A stretch of DNA of 8,638 nucleotides from Pseudomonadota bacterium (GTDB lineage: Bacteria; Pseudomonadota; Alphaproteobacteria; Rhizobiales; Hyphomicrobiaceae), in assembly GCA_023392135.1 (NCBI GenBank), contig JAEVZQ010000475.1, positions 1-8,638 of the forward strand, in the 5' to 3' direction. The notes below the pieces were generated by a model, which saw nothing but the letters and a program-made list of their open reading frames with translations, did no database searches and had not been told where the DNA came from. Positions within the stretch are counted from its first letter, which is position 1. Every line of letters begins with the position of its first letter. The position numbers were made by a program, and so were the translations under genes. This document shows positions 1 to 6,416 of the stretch, in pieces.

Positions 1-184
1 CGACGGACTTGGATAGACCATAGTTATTTTCCCGAGGCAGCGTCGCAACCCTGCGCTCTGAACGCAGCCGATCGACCTCCCCATGCATCCGCGACATCGC
101 GCCTCACGGATTTGGGGATTCCTATCCAAGCACCTCGGGCGTTGTCTCCTAGCCAGGTTGGTCGAGAGCATCTGCGTCGTAACC

Positions 185-1987
185 ATGCCACTCCGCATCG
201 AGGACTACGCCCTTATCGGCGACTGCCGTACAGCGGCTCTGGCCGGTAGGAACGGCTCGATCGACTGGGCGTGCGTGCCCCGGTTCGATTCACCTGCCTG
301 CTTTGCCGCTCTGTTGGGCAGCCCCGATAACGGGCATTGGCAGATCGCTCCGAAGGCACATGTGAAGCGAAGCAGGCGGCGGTATCGGCCAGGCACACTG
401 GTCCTTGAAACCGAGTTCACGACGGAAACTGGAATTGCTCGAATTTCTGACTTCATGCCCCTGGACGGCAGCAACTCGACTATTGTGCGGATCGTTTCTG
501 GCCTGGAAGGGAAGGTCGAATTTGAAATGGATCTCGTGATCCGCTTCGACTATGGCCGGCTGGTGCCTTGGGTCAGCAGAAATGATGGAGGTCTCATCGC
601 CGTCGCGGGTTCCGATCTGCTCGTATTCAGCAGTCCGGTCGCGCACCATGGTGAAGATTTCAGGACCGTCGCCGAGTTTACCGTCAAAGCCGGCGAGGAG
701 ATCCCGTTCACACTCACGCACGGGGCATCACACCTGCCGGCGCCGGATCCCATCGATGCGAAAGCGGCATTGACAAGGACCGAGCGCTATTGGGCCGACT
801 GGACATCGAAATGCAACTACGACGGCCCATGGCGCGATGCAGTCATCCGATCACTCATCGTGCTCAAGGCCCTGACCTACCATCCGACGGGCGCAATCGT
901 TGCTGCGCCGACGACCTCCCTGCCCGAGCAGCCCGGCGGTGTCCGCAATTGGGACTATCGGTTCAGCTGGCTGCGCGATGCCAGCCTCGTCCTGTTGACG
1001 CTCCTGCATGCCGGCTATCGCGAGGAAGCCGAGGCCTGGCGCGCCTGGCTTACGCGTGCCGTCGCCGGCCTGCCGCAACAACTCCAGCCCGTCTACAGCG
1101 TTACCGGCGATCGTCGCCTCGATGAATGGCAAATTCCGTGGCTGACCGGCTATCATGGTGCGCGGCCCGTTCGCGAAGGCAATGCTGCCTACGCGCAACT
1201 CCAGCTCGATTCTTTCGGAGAGGTGCTTGACGCTCTGCACCAGGCCCGCCGCTCTGATTTGAGCCCCAGCTCGGCAAGCTGGTCATTGCAGAAGGCGCTC
1301 GTCAGCTATCTTGAAACGCTCAGGAACGTTCCGGATCGCGGGATCTGGGAAGTGCGAGGGCCCGATCAGCATTTCACCTACTCGAAGGTGATGGTTTGGG
1401 TCGCCTTCGATCGGGCGGTATCAGCCGTGGAGCACTACGGCCTCGACGGGTCGGCAGATCATTGGCGCCGGATACGCGACGAGCTGCACGAAGAAATCTG
1501 CGAAAGGGCGTTCAGGCCCGACATCGGGGCTTTCGTTCAGGCGTACGAATCCAGTACTCTGGACGCCTCGACCCTCCTGATCCCACTGGTCGGATTTTTG
1601 CCCCCACATGATCCGCGGGTGGTCGGCACCGTAGATGCCATCGGCAAGCGGTTGATGCGCGATGGCTTTATTCTGCGATATGACCCGGGCGAGGCAAAAG
1701 ACGGTCTGCCACCGGGCGAGGGCGTGTTTCTCGCTTGCTCGTTCTGGTATGCCGACAACCTCATTCTGCAGGGCAGATTGGATGAGGCCGACCGGATGTT
1801 CCGCCGTCTCGTCGACATCGGCAACGAGGTGGGCCTGCTGCCGGAGGAATACGACACGAAAAACGAGCAGTTCCTTGGAAATTTCCCGCAGGCTTTGTCG
1901 CATCTCGGGCTGGTGGGGACGGCCTACAACCTGCACCAGTTCCACGGTCCCGCCCGCCAGCGCACCAAGCGGCGGCCCAACGAGTAA
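185..1987 (+). CDS. GH15 family glycoside hydrolase (glucoamylase/trehalase-like)
   Basis: A predicted 600-residue soluble enzyme hydrolysing alpha-glucosidic bonds in trehalose or maltooligosaccharides by inversion; substrate cannot be fixed from sequence. The N-terminal region (about 1-200) is the beta-rich domain typical of bacterial trehalase-like GH15 proteins, opening IEDYALIGDCRTAAL and with NGSIDWACVPRFDSP. The (alpha/alpha)6 catalytic domain follows (about 215-585) with RNWDYRFSWLRDA (254-266), REGNAAYAQLQLDSFGE (330-346), GIWEVRG with probable general acid E389, HFTYSKVM (396-403), LLPEEYD (551-557) with the probable general base in the EE pair, and LGNFPQALSHLGL (563-575). Length and motif order are normal, so it looks intact. 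The frame is open back to an ATG at 83, but those 34 extra residues are basic and unlike the family; family proteins begin at MPLRIEDY. The ribosome binding site at 185 is weak (GAGAG near 168). No signal peptide is visible. Family call firm, substrate open. Confidence 0.93.
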   Translation: MPLRIEDYALIGDCRTAALAGRNGSIDWACVPRFDSPACFAALLGSPDNGHWQIAPKAHVKRSRRRYRPGTLVLETEFTTETGIARISDFMPLDGSNSTIVRIVSGLEGKVEFEMDLVIRFDYGRLVPWVSRNDGGLIAVAGSDLLVFSSPVAHHGEDFRTVAEFTVKAGEEIPFTLTHGASHLPAPDPIDAKAALTRTERYWADWTSKCNYDGPWRDAVIRSLIVLKALTYHPTGAIVAAPTTSLPEQPGGVRNWDYRFSWLRDASLVLLTLLHAGYREEAEAWRAWLTRAVAGLPQQLQPVYSVTGDRRLDEWQIPWLTGYHGARPVREGNAAYAQLQLDSFGEVLDALHQARRSDLSPSSASWSLQKALVSYLETLRNVPDRGIWEVRGPDQHFTYSKVMVWVAFDRAVSAVEHYGLDGSADHWRRIRDELHEEICERAFRPDIGAFVQAYESSTLDASTLLIPLVGFLPPHDPRVVGTVDAIGKRLMRDGFILRYDPGEAKDGLPPGEGVFLACSFWYADNLILQGRLDEADRMFRRLVDIGNEVGLLPEEYDTKNEQFLGNFPQALSHLGLVGTAYNLHQFHGPARQRTKRRPNE

Positions 1988-2014
1988 CCTCGAGCCGAGG
2001 GCGTACTGCTGCCC
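1988..2014. terminator. Weak hairpin(s) between convergent genes
   Basis: Directly after the GH15 stop codon, CCTCG-AGC-CGAGG (1988-2000) can form a 5-bp stem, and overlapping GGGC/GCCC (1999-2002 with 2011-2014) can form a second small stem. They lie in the 35-bp gap between two convergent stop codons, where termination is expected. No T-run follows on either strand, so this is not a convincing intrinsic terminator; Rho-dependent termination is equally possible. Confidence 0.22.
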
Positions 2015-2022
2015 TGGTCAAA

Positions 2023-4476
2023 TCAGCCCGTTTCGAGTGAGCGATAGATTTCTTCCTCCTGAGCGAAATGCAGCCGGGTGATGGCCTCGAGGCCGTGCAG
2101 GAGGCGCACGATCTCATAGCGCTGCGTCGGGTTGGGGCCGGCTGCGGGTAGCGCCTCGCGCAATGACGTCAGAGCATGCACCTGGCGCTGGATTTCCATA
2201 TGCGTCCGGCTCATCCCGGCCAACGCGTTCGGGTCGCCGGCGGCCTTTCGGATCCGGGCATAAACCTCCTCGTCCTCCCGCTCCTCGTGGGGCAGCAGCT
2301 GCCCGCGCAGCGCAGCGTCGAGCGCTGAAAGCTGGCGCTTAACCTCCGGTCCCGGAAGATGCTGGATGCGATCCGCAGTGATGCGGATGCTGTCGAGCAC
2401 ATCTGCCAGATCGTGGTGCTCGGCCTCGAGGGCGCGAAGCTCGTCCCGGCTCAAGGCGCTCGGCTTCAGTCTCGCCCAAAGTGGTCCGCCAAGCGCCCTG
2501 AGAGCATTGACGATCACCACCAGGTCGATCGCCTCTTGCAGCAGCGCGCCCTGGACAGGGCTTAGATAGCCAAAGGCCGCGGCGATCATTCCGGCGCCCG
2601 AAAGCCCCATGCCTACAAATACGCTTTGCAGGGCAATCCCGCGCGAGCGCCGCGCGATGCGCACGGCGTTCACGAGCCGGTCGAGCCTGTCCACCAGGAT
2701 GACGGCGTCGGCTGCCTCCGAGGAGGCCGCCGCCCCGCGGGCCCCCATGGCGACACCGAGATCGGCAGCGGCGAGAGCAGGGGCGTCATTGATGCCATCC
2801 CCGACCATCATCACCGCTCCGCGGGTCTTCTCCCGGTAGACGGCTTCCGTCTTGTCCTGCGGCATCATCTCGCTGACTACATCGTCGACGCCGAGGAAGG
2901 CGGCGACGCTGGCGGCCAGATCTGCTCTGTCGCCCGTGACGAGCACGATCCGGTCGACGCCGGCCTCGCGGAGATTGCGCAGCACGCTGCCGGCCTCGGG
3001 CCTTACCTGATCAGCGAGCAGGAAGGCTCCCGCCAGCGCGCCGTCCATGGCCACCACCACGGCGACGGTTCCGTCGCGCCGGACCCAGGTGTCGATTTCA
3101 GTGCTGAAGGCCGAGGGAGCGATCGTCTGCTTGACGAAGTCCCATCCGCCCACCGCAAGATCATGGCCACCGACGCGGCCGGATACTCCGGAGCCGGGAA
3201 GCTCGCGAACGAGAGCGGGCGTCTCAAGCGCAAGGTCGCGCTCGCGGGCGGCCGAGACCATCGCCTGCGCGATGACGTGATGCGATCCCTGCTCGAGGGA
3301 TGCCGCAAGGCGGAGGATCTCGAGCGGGTCGAGGTCGTCGCGGGCCTTCATCTCGATGAGGCGGGCCCGGCCGTCGGTGACGGTCCCCGTCTTGTCGAGG
3401 AGGACGGTCTTGATGCTGGCGAGCAGCTCCAGTGCCCCCCCGCCCGTGACGAGAACGCCCTTCCTCGCGCACCGGGAAACCCCCGAAATAATGGCCACCG
3501 GAACAGCGAGTATCAGCGGGCAGGGCGTCGCAACGACGAGCACTGCGAGCGCTCTTACGGGATCGCCGCTGAACAGCCAGGCAGCTCCGCCCATCACGAG
3601 AGTGATCGCCAGAAACACGAGGGCGTACCGGTCGGCAAGGCGCGACATGGGGGCCTTTGCCGCCTGAGCCGCCTCGACCAGCCGGATGATGCCTGCGTAG
3701 GTGCTGTCCGCGGCCGTGCTGGTCGCCTGGATATCGAAGGCGTCTCCCGCATTGGTCGCGCCGCTCATGACCGGCTCACCGGCGATCCGGCGTACAGGCA
3801 GCGCCTCGCCGGTCAGGGCGGACTCGTCGAGAACAGCGATGCCTTTCTCGACCGTTCCGTCGACCGGGACGACCTCTCCGCGGCGTACCAGAATCCGGTC
3901 TCCCAGCCTGAGATCGTCCAGTCCGACCTCCTGGAGCTCCCCGTCCTCGTAACGGGCCGCCGTACGCGGCATGCGGCTGAGCAATGCCGTCATCTCGCGC
4001 GTGGCCCGCCTCTGGGCGAAGCCTTCCAGTGCCTCGCCGCCGGTGAACATCAGCGCGACGATGATGCCGGCCAGATTCTCGCCGAGGACAAGCGTGCCCG
4101 CCATGGCCAGGGCTGCGATGAGATCGAGACCGAACTCGCCCCGGCTGAGGCTGAGCAGCACGTCTATGAGGAGGACGGCCAGGACGACCGCCGTTCCGAT
4201 CATCCAGAGGAGGCTCGAAACATCGGCCCGGCCATAAAGCAGTGCCACTCCGCCGGCGATGAGCAGTCCCGTCACCAGCGGCAGCAGCAGCCGCTTCACG
4301 GCCTTATCCCCACGCAGCAGGGCCTCTGCGATCGATGTGGGCAATGCTATCTCCCCTCTGGTGAGCTGCGTCTCGAAGCGCCGCCTTTGCTTCAGCGATG
4401 CCAGCATCAGCCCAGTGCTCGCGCCCAGGTCTCTTTCAAAACGCTGAATTCCAAAGAAATTACTCCGGTTCAGCAT
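2023..4476 (-). CDS. P1B-5-type heavy-metal P-type ATPase with C-terminal hemerythrin domain
   Basis: An 817-residue inner-membrane, ATP-driven metal exporter. Order: basic soluble N-terminus (1-60) without CxxC or HMA domain; membrane segments about 64-82, 88-111 and 115-150; actuator domain with LTGEALP (221-227); a pair at about 284-333 carrying TPCP (317-320); P-domain DKTGT (361-365, phosphorylated D361); N-domain with GSHH (397-400), where the usual HP dipeptide lacks its proline; TGD (514-516); GDGINDAP (559-566); last membrane pair about 615-660 with LQEAIDLVVIVNALR (646-660). Residues 680-817 form an HHE/hemerythrin four-helix domain with candidate di-iron ligands H687 or H688, H730 and E734, H759, H803 and E807/E808. 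TPC plus hemerythrin is the published signature of P1B-5 ATPases; the Sinorhizobium meliloti member Nia handles iron and nickel. The only cysteines seen are C319 and C336. The first ATG (4474-4476) has a poor ribosome binding site; M24 (4405-4407) is an alternative. Divergent from the thiamine-diphosphate enzyme gene. Confidence 0.93.
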   Translation of the reverse strand: MLNRSNFFGIQRFERDLGASTGLMLASLKQRRRFETQLTRGEIALPTSIAEALLRGDKAVKRLLLPLVTGLLIAGGVALLYGRADVSSLLWMIGTAVVLAVLLIDVLLSLSRGEFGLDLIAALAMAGTLVLGENLAGIIVALMFTGGEALEGFAQRRATREMTALLSRMPRTAARYEDGELQEVGLDDLRLGDRILVRRGEVVPVDGTVEKGIAVLDESALTGEALPVRRIAGEPVMSGATNAGDAFDIQATSTAADSTYAGIIRLVEAAQAAKAPMSRLADRYALVFLAITLVMGGAAWLFSGDPVRALAVLVVATPCPLILAVPVAIISGVSRCARKGVLVTGGGALELLASIKTVLLDKTGTVTDGRARLIEMKARDDLDPLEILRLAASLEQGSHHVIAQAMVSAARERDLALETPALVRELPGSGVSGRVGGHDLAVGGWDFVKQTIAPSAFSTEIDTWVRRDGTVAVVVAMDGALAGAFLLADQVRPEAGSVLRNLREAGVDRIVLVTGDRADLAASVAAFLGVDDVVSEMMPQDKTEAVYREKTRGAVMMVGDGINDAPALAAADLGVAMGARGAAASSEAADAVILVDRLDRLVNAVRIARRSRGIALQSVFVGMGLSGAGMIAAAFGYLSPVQGALLQEAIDLVVIVNALRALGGPLWARLKPSALSRDELRALEAEHHDLADVLDSIRITADRIQHLPGPEVKRQLSALDAALRGQLLPHEEREDEEVYARIRKAAGDPNALAGMSRTHMEIQRQVHALTSLREALPAAGPNPTQRYEIVRLLHGLEAITRLHFAQEEEIYRSLETG
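2059..2436 (-). other. Hemerythrin (HHE cation-binding) domain region of the ATPase
   Basis: This segment encodes about residues 681-806, most of the C-terminal cytoplasmic domain of the metal ATPase; the last ligands (E807/E808) lie just beyond its 2059 edge. Ligand spacing follows the bacterial pattern H ... HxxxE ... H ... HxxxE/HxxxxE: AEHHDL (685-690), PHEERE (729-734), RTHMEI (757-762) and LHFAQEE (802-808). An acidic final ligand (E in place of the D of classical hemerythrins) is common in the HHE family. Known P1B-5 hemerythrin domains bind a di-iron centre and O2; that this one does so is inferred from the ligands. Confidence 0.8.
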
Positions 4477-4578
4477 TGCCTATCGTTCACAGAGGCCAAG
4501 GCACGAGTTGGCAGCTGGCGAATGTGGTCCGAGTGAGACTGCAACAGACGAGGCAGGCAAGCTGCGGCAAAGAATTGT

Positions 4579-4604
4579 GGAACTCCCTCGCTCGAGCCGC
4601 TGTT
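4579..4604 (+). promoter_or_regulatory. Candidate sigma-EcfG (general stress response) promoter
   Basis: GGAAC at 4579-4583 is followed after 17 bp by TGTT at 4601-4604. The alphaproteobacterial EcfG consensus is GGAAC-N16/17-CGTT, so the -35 element matches fully, the spacing is allowed and the -10 element matches three of four bases including the core GTT. Transcription would begin about 4610, giving a leader of about 30 nt that contains the ribosome binding site at 4625. Placement is good, but a motif this short can occur by chance. Confidence 0.5.
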
Positions 4605-4624
4605 CGACTCGCAGTTGGTCGCGC

Positions 4625-4630
4625 GGAGGA
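4625..4630 (+). promoter_or_regulatory. Strong ribosome binding site fixing the start of the thiamine-diphosphate enzyme
   Basis: GGAGGA lies 8 nt before the ATG at 4639. The frame is also open from a TTG at 4615, but that codon precedes this site and would add eight residues unlike the family, so ATG 4639 is the start. Confidence 0.8.
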
Positions 4631-4638
4631 ATTTGAAA

Positions 4639-5766
4639 ATGGCCACCACAGGTGCGGACGTTCTGGTTGAAAGCCTCTGCGATTGGGGCGTGGATGTCGT
4701 CTTCGGGCTGCCAGGTGATGGCATAAATGGCATCATCGAATCACTGCGGAAGCAGCAGGATAAGATCCGCTTCGTGCAGGTCCGGCATGAGGAAGCGGCA
4801 GCTTTCATGGCGTGCGCGCACGCGAAGTTCACCGGCCGCCTCGGCGTCTGCCTCGCCACGTCAGGTCCTGGCGGCATTCACCTCCTTAACGGGCTCTATG
4901 ACGCGAAGCTCGACGGCCAGCCCGTGCTGGCGATCACCGGGCTCCAGTTCCACGACCTTCTCAACACCATGACGCAACAGGACGTCGAGCTCGACAAGCT
5001 GTTCGAGAACGTCACCGTCTACAATAACCGGATCATGGGGCCGGCTCACACGGAGAACGTCGTCGAGCTAGCCTGCCGCACGGCGCTGGCCTACCGGGGT
5101 GTGGCGCACATCACCATGCCGGTCGATTTCCAGTCGGAGCTGGTCAGATCGGATGTTCGTTCCAGGCGGAACGTCAAGCACCACGTTTCGGCCGCGGCAG
5201 AGGAGGGCGTCAGGCCGCCGAGCGAGGCGGATCTCGCCGCAGCTGCAGACATTCTGAATGCGGGCAGCAAGATCGCAATTCTTGCCGGACGTGGTGCGAT
5301 CGGCTGCGGCCACGAGCTGGAGGCGATTGCCGAACGGCTCGGAGCGCCGGTCATCAAGCCGCTGCTCGGCAAAGGAGCGCTCTCGGATCTCAGCCCTTAT
5401 TCGACGGGAGGCATCGGTCTGCTCGGTACGGCGCCTTCGCAGGACGCGCTGGAGAACTGCGATACACTTCTGATCGTCGGCTCGACCTTCCCGTATATCG
5501 AATATTATCCGAAGCCGGGCAGCGCCCGCGCCGTTCAGATCGACATTGATCCCAAGCGAATTGCGCTGCGCTATCCAGTGGACGTGCCGCTCGTCGGTGA
5601 TTCCTGTCAGCTGCTGCGCAGCCTGATGCCGCGCCTCGATTATCACGCCGACCGGTCGTTTTTGGATCAGGCGCAGGAGGGGATGTCCAAGTGGCGGGAG
5701 CTGCTCGGGGAGCGCGGGACCCGCACAGAAACGCCGATGAAGCCGCAGGTGTCGCGCACGAGCTGA
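4639..5766 (+). CDS. N-terminal part of thiamine-diphosphate enzyme (Pyr and central domains)
   Basis: This 375-residue open frame holds the Pyr domain and the central domain. Recognisable points are FGLPGDGINGI (22-32), RHEEAAAFMA (49-58) with catalytic glutamate E51 that activates the cofactor's N1', ATSGPGG (73-79), the substrate-loop region LNTMTQQDVE (108-117), and in the central domain ILAGRGA (214-220), LLGKGALSD (242-250), LLIVGST (277-283) and IDIDP (301-305). True similarity ends at V371; the last four residues (SRTS) come from reading on after the frameshift. Without the PP domain it cannot bind the diphosphate end of the cofactor, so alone it should be inactive unless it pairs with the downstream fragment. 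Confidence 0.8.
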   Translation: MATTGADVLVESLCDWGVDVVFGLPGDGINGIIESLRKQQDKIRFVQVRHEEAAAFMACAHAKFTGRLGVCLATSGPGGIHLLNGLYDAKLDGQPVLAITGLQFHDLLNTMTQQDVELDKLFENVTVYNNRIMGPAHTENVVELACRTALAYRGVAHITMPVDFQSELVRSDVRSRRNVKHHVSAAAEEGVRPPSEADLAAAADILNAGSKIAILAGRGAIGCGHELEAIAERLGAPVIKPLLGKGALSDLSPYSTGGIGLLGTAPSQDALENCDTLLIVGSTFPYIEYYPKPGSARAVQIDIDPKRIALRYPVDVPLVGDSCQLLRSLMPRLDYHADRSFLDQAQEGMSKWRELLGERGTRTETPMKPQVSRTS

Positions 5767-6392
5767 ACCAGCTGCTTTCGGATGATGCGATCATCACCAC
5801 CGACTCCGGCACCATCACGACATGGGCTGCACGCTATATAGATATGCGCGGGGGAATGATGTTCTCGTGCTCGGGAAATCTTGCGACCATGGCGTGCGGA
5901 TTGCCCTATGCCAATGCCGCTGCGCTTGCTTATCCGGGCCGGCAAGTGGTCGCCTTTGTAGGTGACGGCGGCTTGACGATGCTGATGGGCGAATTGGCGA
6001 CCGCCGCGAAATACAATCTCGATACGAAAATCATCGTCATTAAAAACAATACGCTCGGCCAGATCAAATGGGAGCAGATGGTTTTTCTCGGAAACCCCGA
6101 ATACGGATGCGAGCTGCAGCCAATCGATTTCGCCACGATCGCCCGAGGATTTGGCGCGACAGCGTTTCACATCGAGGACCCTGCGACCTGCGGAGACATA
6201 TTGCGTCAGGCACTGGCGACGCCGGGCCCAGTGGTCATCGAGGCAGTGGTCGACCCGAACGAGCCCCCGATGCCACCCAAGGTCTCACTTTCCGAGGCTA
6301 CGAAGTTCGCTCAGGCGCTCGTTCGCGGCACACCTCATGCCGGAAAGATCGCTTTGACAGTTGCCTCCAATCGCGTGCGGGAGTTGATCTGA
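5691..6392 (+). CDS. C-terminal part of thiamine-diphosphate enzyme (PP domain)
   Basis: This open frame encodes the cofactor-diphosphate and Mg2+ binding domain. The signature GDGG (91-94 counting from the GTG at 5691) through NN (119-120) has the family spacing. TTDSGT (36-41), FSCSGNLATMACGLPYA (58-74) and GQIKWEQ (123-129) are also typical. Similarity begins only at about residue 21 (VAHELNQLL); the first 20 residues are the out-of-frame reading of the upstream part and overlap it by 76 bp. A GTG at 5691 is preceded by AGGAGG (5675-5680, 10 nt away), so separate translation is formally possible, but that sequence also encodes conserved-frame residues of the upstream part and may be coincidental. 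The C-terminus KIALTVASNRVRELI looks complete. Confidence 0.75.
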   Translation: MAGAARGARDPHRNADEAAGVAHELNQLLSDDAIITTDSGTITTWAARYIDMRGGMMFSCSGNLATMACGLPYANAAALAYPGRQVVAFVGDGGLTMLMGELATAAKYNLDTKIIVIKNNTLGQIKWEQMVFLGNPEYGCELQPIDFATIARGFGATAFHIEDPATCGDILRQALATPGPVVIEAVVDPNEPPMPPKVSLSEATKFAQALVRGTPHAGKIALTVASNRVRELI

Positions 6393-6416
6393 GCCAGCTC
6401 TGGAAGTTGAATCTCG

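Larger units (their letters stand above)
4477..4638. promoter_or_regulatory. Divergent intergenic promoter region
   Basis: 162 bp separate the start of the minus-strand metal ATPase from the plus-strand thiamine-diphosphate enzyme, so it must serve transcripts in both directions. On the plus side an EcfG-like element and a strong ribosome binding site are visible (separate entries). On the minus side I found no convincing -35/-10 pair and no FNR/FixK-type TTGAT-N4-ATCAA box. I saw no riboswitch-like structure. Confidence 0.6.
4639..6392 (+). pseudogene. Frameshifted thiamine-diphosphate-dependent enzyme (pyruvate oxidase/acetolactate synthase-like)
   Basis: Read as one gene, this is a near-complete member of the PoxB/IlvB superfamily of thiamine-diphosphate enzymes, which decarboxylate pyruvate or related 2-oxo acids. 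Three domains appear in order: Pyr domain (about 1-170), central nucleotide-binding-like domain (about 195-330) and PP domain (from about 371). The coding frame changes at 5749-5753: plus-frame-1 similarity ends at TPMKPQV and resumes with VAHELNQLL in frame 3. G5751 is shared by both readings; one added base there restores a single protein of about 584 residues (E. coli PoxB has 572). No X-XXY-YYZ slippery heptamer is visible, so programmed -1 frameshifting is unlikely. A real disabling mutation or a sequencing error are the two main explanations. No PoxB-like lipid-binding tail could be confirmed. It is the first gene of a probable unit with the downstream dehydrogenase. Confidence 0.82.

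Noticed and set aside
1..82. Possible end of an upstream gene (in-frame TAG at 21-23).
   Set aside because: Only six codons would be inside the window, too few to support any call.
83..184. N-terminal extension of the GH15 protein by 34 residues from the upstream ATG.
   Set aside because: No ribosome binding site precedes ATG 83, the added residues are basic and not family-like, and family proteins start at the IEDYALIGD block.
2626..4536. A 636-codon open frame on the plus strand, antisense to the metal ATPase.
   Set aside because: It mirrors the GC-rich codon pattern of the ATPase, has no recognisable motif, is rich in Arg, Gly, Asp and His, and the opposite strand has complete P-type ATPase signatures.
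5740..5766. Programmed -1 ribosomal frameshifting in the thiamine-diphosphate enzyme.
   Set aside because: The shift needed is formally -1, but no slippery heptamer or clear downstream structure is visible, and frameshifting is not known for this family.
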